Notes: generated by a model from the sequence alone, not told the origin. Positions 28,335 through 36,551 are shown, counted from the stretch's first letter. The stretch: 64,000 bases of DNA from an uncultured Sphingomonadaceae bacterium (GCA_947497085.1 CANMFE010000001.1:434001-498000), one strand, 5' to 3'. Numbers and translations are program-made.

Positions 28335-29528
28335 TTACCGGCGTTCGGTGAAAAATAACGGGCCGTAAAGCACCGCGAACAACAGGAAAGCACTTGCCCA
28401 GACCATAGCTGCGATCGACATGCCCAATGCATATCCAATGCCCGTAAACGGGAATATCATGCGGAGAAAAGCCCCTGTAAATGCAAGCATATATATCAGC
28501 ACTGTACCCACACCTGCCCGCAATTCGCGTCCGCTATGCCCCAGGCTGGCGCGTGTCATTATAGCGAGTGTAAGCTGGCCCGCCGCGCCCGCCGTCAGTG
28601 CGTGCATGGCATGTGCCGCCGTCAGCAGTTCCGGCCGCAATATTGACCATCCCATCAGCAGGAAAGCGGCTGGTATCCATGCATAGCCGATATGCAGGAC
28701 CAGCACGAGCGGATCGCGGACCGTGGCCCAACCACGCCATCGCCACAGCCGCACAAAGTGCATTATAGCGGCGCCCATGAAGCCATAGCCGACCAACGCC
28801 GCATTGGGCGCGATAACCCAGCCAATGAGTGTCAGCCCCGCCACCAGCATTGCGATTTTGTCATAACCGCCAAACGGCGTCGGTGCAGGCGATATGCCCT
28901 GTTTACGCATCCAGTTTGTCGTAAAGGACGGAATAACCCGTCCGCCTATCAGCAGCATCAGCAATGTCACAACCGCAATGCCCAGCCGCAAACCGGTCTG
29001 ATACGGAAGCTCCCATGCCTCTTCAAAATGAAACAGGACATTGCTGATCGCGAACAGGCTGAGCAGCAGGCATATGGGCAAATTACGCCAGTTTTTGCCG
29101 GTCAGTATCTCGCGCCAGGCAAATGCCGCCACCATAATAAGGAACAGGCTGTCGATTATGGGCGGGAACAGCCCGTAATCTCCCCCGAACATGACCACAC
29201 GACCGGCTATCCATAGAAGCAAAAGCAGGAACAAGGGCATGCCCATGACCGTCAGCCGGCCCGTCCAGTTGGGAATGGCGGTCATCACGAAACCGGTTAT
29301 CACTGCGGCCAGATAACCATAGACCATTTCATGCACATGCCAGCCCAGCGCATCGCCGCCAGTGCCCACGCCATAGCCATGTGAAAACGCCGCCATCCAG
29401 ATGAGAACGGCCAGGGCGGCGAATAATGCCGCGCAAAAGAAGAAGGGGCGAAAGCCGTGGCTGAAAAACGCCGGTCCATTATAGGCCCGGCGCTTTTCGC
29501 CTGATGCAGAACGCTCCCCTTTCTGCAC
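28335..29528 (-). CDS. nnrS: NnrS family haem/copper membrane protein
   Basis: Membrane protein of 397 residues with about 12 segments. Conserved NnrS features include FFSHGFRPFFFCAALFA near the start, GWHVHEMVYGYLAAVITGF, HALTAGAAGQLTLAIMTRASLGHSGR. NnrS proteins bind haem and copper, are induced with denitrification genes and protect cells from NO-related stress. The start is GTG, sharing one base with the porin stop (TAGTG), so it is translated from the porin transcript. No nitrite or NO reductase gene is seen nearby. Confidence 0.92.
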   Translation of the reverse strand: MQKGERSASGEKRRAYNGPAFFSHGFRPFFFCAALFAALAVLIWMAAFSHGYGVGTGGDALGWHVHEMVYGYLAAVITGFVMTAIPNWTGRLTVMGMPLFLLLLLWIAGRVVMFGGDYGLFPPIIDSLFLIMVAAFAWREILTGKNWRNLPICLLLSLFAISNVLFHFEEAWELPYQTGLRLGIAVVTLLMLLIGGRVIPSFTTNWMRKQGISPAPTPFGGYDKIAMLVAGLTLIGWVIAPNAALVGYGFMGAAIMHFVRLWRWRGWATVRDPLVLVLHIGYAWIPAAFLLMGWSILRPELLTAAHAMHALTAGAAGQLTLAIMTRASLGHSGRELRAGVGTVLIYMLAFTGAFLRMIFPFTGIGYALGMSIAAMVWASAFLLFAVLYGPLFFTERR

Positions 29529-30757
29529 TAGAACTTCAACTGCGTGGTAAACCAGAATTTTTGCGTATCAGATGCAAAGCCATCGCTGTCATAATCCGCA
29601 TATTTGAGTGACAGCGATACATGTTTGCCGATGTTGCGTGCGATCAGGAAATTCCATTCCTGACCATAATCCAAATCACCGCGGGTGGATTTAAAGTCAT
29701 GATAAACAGCTCTGAACACTGTACCTTTCAACCATTTCGGGCCCGCTGGCTTTATCGTCACATCGCCATATATATCACGCAGGCCATTGGCAGGTGTGGA
29801 CAGGAACTTATCTGCCCAGCCGTTAAAAGCGTGCAGTGTTGCAAACGGGGTCCTGAGGGCTGTCACACCGTCGCCTGCCAGTTTTTCATAGCCGAATTTT
29901 GCAGTCACCGGGCCGATCGCGATGCCAGGTTCTATCAATAGATAATCATGGCCAAAGCGCGCCCGGTTATTGCCGTAATCGGATTGCCTGGCGTATTCGG
30001 CAGCATAAAGCAGCTTGGCCCCGCCCAGATCCTGTTGCCCTGACAGGCGAACCCCAAATGTTTGCGAGGATGCCCCCGGCGCATCGGGCACGTCAAACAG
30101 ATAGGCATAGGCCGTGACATTGCCAACGACCGGCACATCATAGCCCGCCCGTACAAAATGCATGTCATTGTCGCGAAATATACCACGCGGGGAATCCGGC
30201 CCGAAAATGCGGTTGGTACGCCAGCTGTAACCATAGGTCACAGATGGCCCAGCCGGCGAATTCACTGTTCCGACCACAGCATCGAACGTCTGGTCATTCT
30301 GCCGCCAGCCAACCGAACCGACCCAGCGCTGATTATCAAAATTAATCACCTGACGCCCCGCACGCAGGTCAACAACATCATTATGGTGCCAGCGCACATA
30401 TGCCTGATTGAGCACAATGTCATCAGGGTCGGCCACAACAGGAAACTGTGTCTTGCCATTTACCGTGTCGTTGAATTTTTCCGCGCCGATATGGGCAGTG
30501 GCCTCGCCTTCAACTTTCAGGCTGAAACCCTGCCATTCATCGGTTTCAAAACCAGCCTTGACGCGCACGGTTGAAGCAGTCGCATCACGCGGCAAACCAT
30601 CCTGCTCCACCGTTTCAAGCCGATATCTGATATCTATATAAGGATCTACAAATGCTTCTTCACCAACCTGTTCTTGCTCGCCCGAGGCAAGCGCCAAGGT
30701 AGGCATGCCTGCAAAAACAAGGCCTGCAAATATTGCTATTCGCGTGCGCATAGCCAA
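29528..30757 (-). CDS. Outer-membrane porin, alginate-export-like
   Basis: Protein of 409 residues with a signal peptide (IAIFAGLVFAGMPTLALA) and a long series of alternating strands (DPYIDIRYRLETV, AYVRWHHNDVVDLRAGRQVI, HVSLSLKYADYDSDGF) ending in an aromatic residue, TTQLKF, the mark of a beta-barrel. The pattern GRQVINFDNQRWVG resembles the alginate-export porin family. With its Fnr-type box and its place before nnrS it probably carries an anion such as nitrate or nitrite across the outer membrane (inference). Confidence 0.85.
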   Translation of the reverse strand: MAMRTRIAIFAGLVFAGMPTLALASGEQEQVGEEAFVDPYIDIRYRLETVEQDGLPRDATASTVRVKAGFETDEWQGFSLKVEGEATAHIGAEKFNDTVNGKTQFPVVADPDDIVLNQAYVRWHHNDVVDLRAGRQVINFDNQRWVGSVGWRQNDQTFDAVVGTVNSPAGPSVTYGYSWRTNRIFGPDSPRGIFRDNDMHFVRAGYDVPVVGNVTAYAYLFDVPDAPGASSQTFGVRLSGQQDLGGAKLLYAAEYARQSDYGNNRARFGHDYLLIEPGIAIGPVTAKFGYEKLAGDGVTALRTPFATLHAFNGWADKFLSTPANGLRDIYGDVTIKPAGPKWLKGTVFRAVYHDFKSTRGDLDYGQEWNFLIARNIGKHVSLSLKYADYDSDGFASDTQKFWFTTQLKF

Positions 30758-30808
30758 AACTCCATAAACAATTTTCGAATTGTTTAATGTAACCGGAGCG
30801 CGTGATAA

Positions 30809-30822
30809 TTGATATATATCAA
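30809..30822. promoter_or_regulatory. FNR/DNR-type box before the porin-nnrS operon
   Basis: TTGATATATATCAA, a perfect consensus match identical to the box at 16439-16452, centred about 58 bp before the porin start. It lies more than 100 bp from the divergent endolysin gene, so the porin is the likely target. Confidence 0.8.
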
Positions 30823-30925
30823 TTTTGATTGATATATTTAGCCTGCATCTTGTTTTTTCATAGAAAATTCTGTCCTACAAATAACCAAATAGGTTATTAA
30901 TGATTCTCAATATTGGAGAGTCATT

Positions 30926-31468
30926 ATGGATATATATAAATTGATTGATGAAGTTATCGATCGCGAAGGTGGTTATAGCAACCATCCTGCAGATCGCGGT
31001 GGAGAAACCAATTGGGGAATTACACATAGGGTAGCGCGTGCCAATGGCTTCGATGGCCCGATGCGGGAGCTGAGCCGGGCAAAGGCCGTCAATATCTATC
31101 GCCGCATCTATTGGGATGCGCCTTCTTTCGACAAGGTCGCGGCACAGGCCCCTGCCCTTGCTGCTGAGCTATTCGACACGGCAGTGAATATGGGGCCTGC
31201 CACGGCATCGGCTTTCCTGCAGCGGGCGCTTAATGCACTCAACCGTAACGAACACGATTATGCTGACATCGCGGTCGACCGGCAAATCGGCCCACGTACG
31301 CTGGCGGCACTTGGTGCTTTTATTGCTACGCGCGGCACGCAGGCGGAATCGATCCTGCTAAAAGCCGTGGAAGCGTTGCAAGGTGCAAAATACCTGCACC
31401 TCGCTGAAAAACGCCCCGCCAATGAAGCCTTTTTATATGGGTGGCTCGCCAACAGGATTGGCAATTAA
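30926..31468 (+). CDS. GH108 endolysin (lysozyme-like muramidase)
   Basis: Protein of 180 residues covering one glycoside hydrolase 108 domain and a C-terminal peptidoglycan-binding part. The catalytic motif is REGGYSNHPADRGGETNWGIT with Glu14; AELFDTAVNMGPATASAFLQ and DRQIGPRTLAALGAF follow. It has no signal peptide, so it needs a holin to reach the wall. A holin gene follows within about 40 bp. GGAGAG precedes the ATG. Such pairs release phages or gene transfer agents. Confidence 0.92.
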   Translation: MDIYKLIDEVIDREGGYSNHPADRGGETNWGITHRVARANGFDGPMRELSRAKAVNIYRRIYWDAPSFDKVAAQAPALAAELFDTAVNMGPATASAFLQRALNALNRNEHDYADIAVDRQIGPRTLAALGAFIATRGTQAESILLKAVEALQGAKYLHLAEKRPANEAFLYGWLANRIGN

Positions 31469-31510
31469 ACACCGCATAACGTTCAGGGGATAATGAACAA
31501 AGGATACAAC

Positions 31511-31924
31511 ATGTCACTACTCGAAGGCATAATCGGCCCGGTGGCCAAAATCATAGACAAAGTCATCCCCGATCCACAGGCACGGGACCGTGCCAAGCTG
31601 GAGCTTATCAAGCTGGAAGGCTCACAGGAAATGCAGCAATTGCAGACCCGCATGTCGGCCATCGTTGCCGAAGCGGAATCAGCAGATCCATGGACGAGTC
31701 GCGCACGCCCAAGTTTTCTCTATGTTATGTATGCAATGATTCTGTGGGCGATTCCCATGGGGCTTATAGCCAGCGTCAGACCTGAAACTGCCCATGCAAT
31801 AGCAAATGGTATGAATGCCTATCTGGCTGGCATCCCAGAACCACTTTATGCGCTGTTTGGTACGGGATACCTAGGATATACCGTTGCGCGTCAATGGGGC
31901 AAGGCGCGCGGCATCGACAAGTGA
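31511..31924 (+). CDS. Holin, gene-transfer-agent release type (3TM family)
   Basis: Protein of 137 residues. The N-terminus is amphipathic (EGIIGPVAKIIDKVIPDPQA), followed by a charged helix ending in SADPWTSRARPSFLYVMYAMIL, the conserved WTSRARP motif of the family. Two or three hydrophobic segments then follow (LYVMYAMILWAIPMGLIASV, LYALFGTGYLGYTVARQWG). Together with the upstream GH108 enzyme it forms a two-gene lysis cassette. ATG 31511 is preferred (AAAGGA upstream); 31493 adds six residues. Confidence 0.85.
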   Translation: MSLLEGIIGPVAKIIDKVIPDPQARDRAKLELIKLEGSQEMQQLQTRMSAIVAEAESADPWTSRARPSFLYVMYAMILWAIPMGLIASVRPETAHAIANGMNAYLAGIPEPLYALFGTGYLGYTVARQWGKARGIDK

Positions 31925-32025
31925 ATTTGGTGTTTTACCGTATTTTTGCGAAAAATTCTTGCAAGACCGGTAGACATGCAGGTAAATGGCAAATTCTTAT
32001 TCCAAACCAGAAGGGGAAAAGTACC

Positions 32026-32304
32026 ATGAAGAAAACAAACCTGCGTTCCATGCTTGCAGTAACCGGCGGTCTCGCTCTTGCTACAGCAGCATGTGCACCT
32101 GAAACCGCTCAGGAAGAAGCTGTTGAAGCTGCTGAAGAAGCATCAGAAGAAGCTGTTGAAGCTGCTGAAGCTGCTGACGAAGCTGTTGAAGCTGCTGTTG
32201 AAGCTGGCGACGCGGAAGCTGCATGTGCAGCTGGCGAAGCAAAATGCTCAGCACAGTGTGCAGCTGTTGAAGCTAAATGTGCTGCTGAAGCTGCTGCTGA
32301 ATAA
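32026..32304 (+). CDS. Ala/Glu-rich repeat small lipoprotein-like protein with Cys-rich end
   Basis: Protein of 92 residues. A basic N-terminus and hydrophobic stretch (LRSMLAVTGGLALATAAC) end in a Cys that could be lipidated, although the lipobox lacks the usual Leu at -3. Residues 30-65 are tandem EAVEAAEEA-type repeats encoded by GAAGCTGTTGAAGCTGCT-like units, likely an amphipathic helix or coiled coil. The C-terminal part has four cysteines (CAAGEAKC, SAQC, VEAKC) that could bind metal or form disulfides. Codons are almost all GCT and GAA, unlike neighbours, which suggests high expression or repeat expansion. AAGGGGAAAAG precedes the ATG. Function unknown. Confidence 0.75.
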   Translation: MKKTNLRSMLAVTGGLALATAACAPETAQEEAVEAAEEASEEAVEAAEAADEAVEAAVEAGDAEAACAAGEAKCSAQCAAVEAKCAAEAAAE

Positions 32305-32319
32305 GCTGACCAGTTTCGC

Positions 32320-32925
32320 TTGACACAAGCACTTGAAAAGCTGTTTGCCCTCACGGGCCAGATAGCTGAAGAGGGCGTCTCGCTGGTACCCCGTGTGGTG
32401 CCGCCAGACGCCCTTTTTGTTCAACTGGACCATTATCCCAAGGACGACTGCATTGCCCCTGGGAACAAGTCGCGCTGGTTTTACCACGCGCATCCTCCCG
32501 AAGAACGTGAGGAAGGCGAGCATGGTCATTTCCACATGTTCCTGCCGCGCCACCTGTTCGGTGACACCAAACCGCTGATCGGACCGCCCAAGAAAAATGT
32601 GCGCGGTAACAAGCCTGCACAGGTCGTGCATTTTGCCGCGCTTGCCTTTGGGACAGACGGTATGCCCAGCTATTGGTTCACCACCAATTACTGGGTTACA
32701 CATGAATATATGATGCCTGCTGCAGAGATAGCGAAATACCTGAAGGAATTTGACATGACGGACGCACCAGGCGATCCACTTGTCAATGACTGGCTAACCG
32801 CAGCGGTGCAGGTTTTCCACGACCCACTTATCGGCATATTAAAAGAGCGCGATGAAGCTTTGGCCGAGAGCAATTATACCGACAAGGCACTGGAAGTGAC
32901 CTCGCGGATGGATTTTGATCTGTAA
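32320..32925 (+). CDS. DUF6969-like His-rich protein
   Basis: Protein of about 201 residues without signal or membrane segments. A His-rich core FYHAHPPEEREEGEHGHFHM suggests a metal site; TTNYWVTHEYMMPAAEIAKY and VNDWLTAAVQVFHDPLIGIL follow. It matches what is remembered of DUF6969, whose function is unknown. The only in-frame start near the end of the preceding gene is TTG at 32320, 15 bases after that gene's TAA and in the same frame; no clear ribosome site is seen, so coupling to the upstream gene is likely. Confidence 0.72.
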   Translation: MTQALEKLFALTGQIAEEGVSLVPRVVPPDALFVQLDHYPKDDCIAPGNKSRWFYHAHPPEEREEGEHGHFHMFLPRHLFGDTKPLIGPPKKNVRGNKPAQVVHFAALAFGTDGMPSYWFTTNYWVTHEYMMPAAEIAKYLKEFDMTDAPGDPLVNDWLTAAVQVFHDPLIGILKERDEALAESNYTDKALEVTSRMDFDL

Positions 32926-32950
32926 TGCAGCCAGATGCTGCCGCTAAAAC

Positions 32951-33778
32951 ATGATCACGCTGCGCAATGCTGGCCTGAAACTGGAAATTGTCCCTGAGCG
33001 CGGCGGCGGCATTGCCCGTTTTGACTGGAATAGCCTCCCCATCTTTTTGCCCGCCAGGCATGAAAATTGCCCGACTGGCTTGTCATCTTTTCCATTGGTA
33101 CCGTTTTCCAACCGGATTGCTGATGGCAAATTCACGGCCAATGGCCGCCCTGTTGCCCTGCCTCCCAATTACCCGCCGGTTTCCACACACCACGCTATCC
33201 ATGGTTATGGCTGGCTGCACGCATGGGATATAACCGCACAGGCGGAAGACACCGCAACATTGCGCTATAACTATACTGGCCCAGACTGGCCCTGGCCATT
33301 TATCGCAGAGCAGCGCTTTGAACTGAAAGACACCGCACTACGTCAAAGCCTAAGCGTGCGCAATTGCGGCAATACCAATATGCCAGCGGGACTGGGCTTC
33401 CACCCCTATTTCCCGCGAAGAGATGCTGTTTTAACCGCAGATTTCGGCGGCTTCTGGCACGCTTCGCCTGATGGGCTGCCTACCGAATGGGAGGCTATTT
33501 ATGCGCCGCCCGGCATTACCGACCCTGCTGCCGCCATCGACAATATCTTCACGGGCCGCAAAGGCGATATCACCATTGCCTGGCCCACACACAAACTGAC
33601 TATTATGCCTGACCAGGACTTACCGGAAACCATCATATATGCACCCGGTGCAGGGGATTTTTTCTGTATCGAACCCGTCAGTCACATCACCAACGCCATT
33701 AACACCACCGGGATGCATATGCTCTCACCCGGTGAAAAATGGGAAACAGGTGTCACATTCGAGATAAAGGCGCGCTAG
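32951..33778 (+). CDS. Aldose 1-epimerase (mutarotase) family protein
   Basis: Protein of 275 residues that would interconvert alpha and beta sugar anomers. The galactose mutarotase fold is shown by LVPFSNRIADGKF with the substrate-binding Asn-Arg, HAIHGYGWLHAWDI with the His pair, GLGFHPYFPR with the catalytic His, and CIEPVSHITNAIN near the end with the catalytic Glu. Cytoplasmic. No sugar genes are adjacent. Confidence 0.9.
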   Translation: MITLRNAGLKLEIVPERGGGIARFDWNSLPIFLPARHENCPTGLSSFPLVPFSNRIADGKFTANGRPVALPPNYPPVSTHHAIHGYGWLHAWDITAQAEDTATLRYNYTGPDWPWPFIAEQRFELKDTALRQSLSVRNCGNTNMPAGLGFHPYFPRRDAVLTADFGGFWHASPDGLPTEWEAIYAPPGITDPAAAIDNIFTGRKGDITIAWPTHKLTIMPDQDLPETIIYAPGAGDFFCIEPVSHITNAINTTGMHMLSPGEKWETGVTFEIKAR

Positions 33779-33817
33779 ACCTATAGGGAAATAGTGATTT
33801 CGCGAAAAAGTAATAGC

Positions 33818-33860
33818 TCCACACCCAAGGGATTCGAACCATTTTTGATGGCTTGACCAT
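33818..33860 (-). other. Degenerate tRNA 3'-end-like fragment
   Basis: On the minus strand this reads GGTTCGAATCCCTTGGGTG, resembling the T-loop and acceptor end of a tRNA and similar to the tRNA-Arg end 45 bp away (GGTTCGAATCCTGTCGGGTG). No other arms are found, and upstream of it is a simple hairpin TGATGG-TCAAG-CCATCA. It could be a remnant of an integration or duplication event. Confidence 0.4.
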
Positions 33861-33902
33861 CAAAACAGCAAAAACACACAAGTTCGTGAAAAAAGTTATA
33901 AA

Positions 33903-33979
33903 TGGTGCACCCGACAGGATTCGAACCTGTGGCCCCCAGATTAGGAATCTGGTGCTCTATCCGACTGAGCTACGGGTGC
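33903..33979 (-). tRNA. tRNA-Arg (anticodon CCT)
   Basis: On the minus strand the acceptor GCACCCG pairs with CGGGTGC. The D arm is GCTC..GAGC, the anticodon stem CCAGA/TCTGG closes loop TTCCTAA with anticodon CCT, and the T arm is ACAGG-TTCGAAT-CCTGT. CCA is encoded (33903-33905 on the plus strand as TGG). Confidence 0.97.
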
Positions 33980-34054
33980 GCGCATATCGCAGCCATGCTC
34001 TAATGCGGATATCGGTGGTTTTCAAACCTTATCTGACACAGGCTAAAACCAGTT

Positions 34055-34576
34055 CTAGTTTTTCGCCTCTGGCGGCACGACGGGGAGCGGCAGTGGTGCT
34101 ACCGATATGCCTTCGTCGATCAAATCCTGTGCCTCTTCCTCACTGGTTTCGCCGTGGATGAGTTCCTGTTCAGCCTCACCATAATGGATGTCGCGGGCGC
34201 GCCGTGCAAAATCGCTGCCGACCCAGGTCGATTTTTCAAGCATTTGTGATTGCGCCTTGGCCAGCGCGCTAATCATATCCTGCATCTTCTGGCTAATTTC
34301 CGGCACATTCTGCATGGCGACAGCCTCTTCGGCGGCAGGTGCTTCGGTCTGACTTTCCGCAGCAGAAGCCGAAGCGACCATTTCGCGCACCTGATGCACC
34401 TGATTGCCCTTGGCACCAACATTGGGGGCCATAACGGCTTTCTGAATGTCATGATCCCCGCATGTAGGGCAGCATAGCAGACCGGTCTGCTTCTGCTCGG
34501 CAAAAACCTCGCTGGACGCGAACCATCCTTCAAAAACATGACCGCCAGAGCGGCAGACTAGATCAAATACAATCAT
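34055..34576 (-). CDS. DUF1178 family protein
   Basis: Protein of 173 residues. The N-terminus MIVFDLVCRSGGHVFEGWF, then LLCCPTCGDHDIQKAVMAPNV, holds a CPxCG zinc-ribbon half. The C-terminus STWVGSDFARRARDIHYGEA with its DIHYGE stretch is diagnostic of DUF1178. Function unknown. It overlaps the nitrilase-like gene by ATGA, an arrangement common in alphaproteobacteria together with glutaredoxin and ComF genes. Confidence 0.92.
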   Translation of the reverse strand: MIVFDLVCRSGGHVFEGWFASSEVFAEQKQTGLLCCPTCGDHDIQKAVMAPNVGAKGNQVHQVREMVASASAAESQTEAPAAEEAVAMQNVPEISQKMQDMISALAKAQSQMLEKSTWVGSDFARRARDIHYGEAEQELIHGETSEEEAQDLIDEGISVAPLPLPVVPPEAKN

Positions 34577-35394
34577 GAGATCACATAATCCCCTATTTCC
34601 CTTGCATTGGCAAGCGATGGTAGCCTTTGCCGCACTTTTTGGATCTGTTCCATATCCAGTTCCACAATGGCAAGGCCCGGGTCCTCTCCTGCATCATGCA
34701 GCACTCTGCCCCACGGATCGACCACCAGGCTATGGCCATAGGTTTTGCGGCCGTCCTCATGCGTCCCGCACTGCGCCGCGGCAATGACGAAGCTGCTCGT
34801 TTCGATGGCACGGGCACGGAGCAACACATGCCAGTGCGCTTCACCGGTGGGTACGGTAAATGCGGCCGGTATCGCGATAATGTCCGCCCGTGCCCGCGCC
34901 AGTTCACGGTAAAGCGCCGGAAAACGGATATCATAGCAGATGCTAAAACCCAGTCTTTGTCCCGCAATATCAGACAGTGCGACCTGCTCTCCCGCTTTAT
35001 AAACACTGGACTCACGCCAATTGTCGCCGCCGCCCAGTTCGACATCGAACAGGTGGATCTTGTCATAACGGGCACGAATTTCGCCGGTGCTGTCAATCAG
35101 GATAGAGCGGTTACGCCATTTACCATCTTCATGCGTTAGGGCCAGCGAACCGATATGCACATTCATGTTATATTGCCGTGCGGCCTTGTGGACCTGCGCC
35201 AGAAAAACGTCGCTTTCTTCTGATGCAATTTTTGCTGCCGCACGCTTTCTGTCACGGTCGAGCATATTCGACATTTCAGGCGTAAAAAATATTTCGGCAC
35301 CCTGCGCAGCCGCATCCGCAATGGCAGATACCACCGCAACGGCATTGGCCGCGGGGTCGATACTGCCATTCATCTGCAGGATAGCGACTTTCAT
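34573..35394 (-). CDS. Carbon-nitrogen hydrolase (Nit2/omega-amidase-like)
   Basis: Enzyme of 273 residues with the nitrilase triad: Glu40 in FFTPEMSN, Lys in ARYDKIHLFDVEL, and Cys in LGFSICYDIRFPALYRELA. The C-terminal part AAQCGTHEDGRKTYGHSLVVDPWGRVL is typical of the Nit1/Nit2 branch, which removes deaminated glutathione or acts as omega-amidase. Its place next to glutaredoxin is in keeping with glutathione metabolite repair, though this is inference. Confidence 0.9.
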   Translation of the reverse strand: MKVAILQMNGSIDPAANAVAVVSAIADAAAQGAEIFFTPEMSNMLDRDRKRAAAKIASEESDVFLAQVHKAARQYNMNVHIGSLALTHEDGKWRNRSILIDSTGEIRARYDKIHLFDVELGGGDNWRESSVYKAGEQVALSDIAGQRLGFSICYDIRFPALYRELARARADIIAIPAAFTVPTGEAHWHVLLRARAIETSSFVIAAAQCGTHEDGRKTYGHSLVVDPWGRVLHDAGEDPGLAIVELDMEQIQKVRQRLPSLANAREIGDYVIS

Positions 35395-35409
35395 GCCGGC
35401 CCTCTGCGC

Positions 35410-35667
35410 CTATACGCCAAGCAGCGGATCAAGCCCGCCCTTGGCATCCAGCGCATACAGGTCATCACAACCGCCAATATGCTGGCCATCAATGAATATC
35501 TGCGGCACAGTCGTGCTTCCATTTGAACGTTCCAGCATCTCGGTACGCTTTGGTCCGCCCATGCTGATCTCAAACTCTTCAAATTCCGTACCCTTGTCCT
35601 TCAACAGGCTTTTTGCCCTGACGCAATAGGGACAATAGAATTTGGTATATATTTCGACTTTCGCCAA
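35410..35667 (-). CDS. grxC: Glutaredoxin 3
   Basis: Thiol-disulfide oxidoreductase of 85 residues with the dithiol active site FYCPYCVRA (Cys12, Cys15), the cis-Pro region TTVPQIFIDGQHIGG and GCDDLYALD for glutathione binding. Cytoplasmic, full length. It follows the ComF gene and precedes the nitrilase on the same strand. Confidence 0.95.
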   Translation of the reverse strand: MAKVEIYTKFYCPYCVRAKSLLKDKGTEFEEFEISMGGPKRTEMLERSNGSTTVPQIFIDGQHIGGCDDLYALDAKGGLDPLLGV

Positions 35668-35742
35668 TGCTGTTTCCTTTGATGGATTACATCTGTGTTC
35701 ATCGTAGAAATGGGGTGCTGCGCCGCGAAAACAAGTGCTGTC

Positions 35743-36507
35743 TCAATGCCCGCCGCTTCCCTCTTCCCCATCGCGCAACACCCGTGCCCAACAATATATC
35801 GTCACGGTCCGCACGCCTGCTTTTTTAAGCTGTATCACACAGGCATTTGTCGTAGCGCCGCTGGTATAGACATCATCGACCAGCATGATGTCGCGTCCTT
35901 TCAAGCTATCCAGATGTTTCGGGTTCACTTCTATCGCACCCTGCAGGATTTTGCGGCGCTGCCGTGCGGTCATGCCTTTGAGCGGCGGGGTCGCTCTGGT
36001 ACGAAGCAAGCCGTCAGGGACCTGCGCAATATCATGGCTGCGGTGCAGCGCATCTGCAATTAATGCCGCCTGGTTGAAACCGCGCCGCCACATACGGCCC
36101 CGGTGCAGCGGCACAGGCACCAATAGCAAATTACCATGTTCATCCGGTACATGACGCCCCAAAAACCGCGCAACCAGCTTTGCAAGGCCAATACGCCCCG
36201 CATATTTCAGCTTGAGCGGTATCTGCCGTGAGAGCTCATCATAAACGACCGCTGCCCTGATCCCGTCATGCTTTGGCGGCTTGGCAAGACACGGAGCGCA
36301 TAACAGTTCATCATCGCGCGCAATGTCAAAAGGACGGCCGCACGCAGCGCAGCATGGATCGGTAATGAATTTAAGCTGCGGCCAGCATAACCCACAAAGC
36401 TGGAGATCATCTGCCACCATATCCCCGCAAATAGGGCAGCGCGGAGGGATGATAACATCCAGTACCGGCTTTACCGCCTGATCGTAAAAGCTTTTAAGCA
36501 CCCCCAT
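35743..36507 (-). CDS. ComF family phosphoribosyltransferase-like protein
   Basis: Protein of 254 residues. The N-terminus has two zinc-binding knuckles (CPICGDMVADDLQLCGLCW and CCAACGRPFDIARDDELLCAPC). The C-terminal phosphoribosyltransferase domain shows LLVPVPLHRGRMWRRGFNQ and the PRPP loop DIMLVDDVYTSGATTNAC. ComF proteins take part in DNA uptake in competent bacteria but are also widespread elsewhere. It diverges from a methyltransferase gene 45 bp away. Confidence 0.92.
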   Translation of the reverse strand: MGVLKSFYDQAVKPVLDVIIPPRCPICGDMVADDLQLCGLCWPQLKFITDPCCAACGRPFDIARDDELLCAPCLAKPPKHDGIRAAVVYDELSRQIPLKLKYAGRIGLAKLVARFLGRHVPDEHGNLLLVPVPLHRGRMWRRGFNQAALIADALHRSHDIAQVPDGLLRTRATPPLKGMTARQRRKILQGAIEVNPKHLDSLKGRDIMLVDDVYTSGATTNACVIQLKKAGVRTVTIYCWARVLRDGEEGSGGH

Positions 36508-36551
36508 TTTTTAAGCTTGTCGCAGGATGCAGTCCAAGGCACAAGACTCCA

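Noticed and set aside
32078-32323. Plus-strand Leu/Lys-rich frame across the repeat protein
   Set aside because: Alternate frame of the GAAGCT repeats; low complexity without start signals.
33853-34161. Plus-strand frame with [19 protein letters not shown]
   Set aside because: It is the reverse complement of tRNA-Arg, a well-known false protein.
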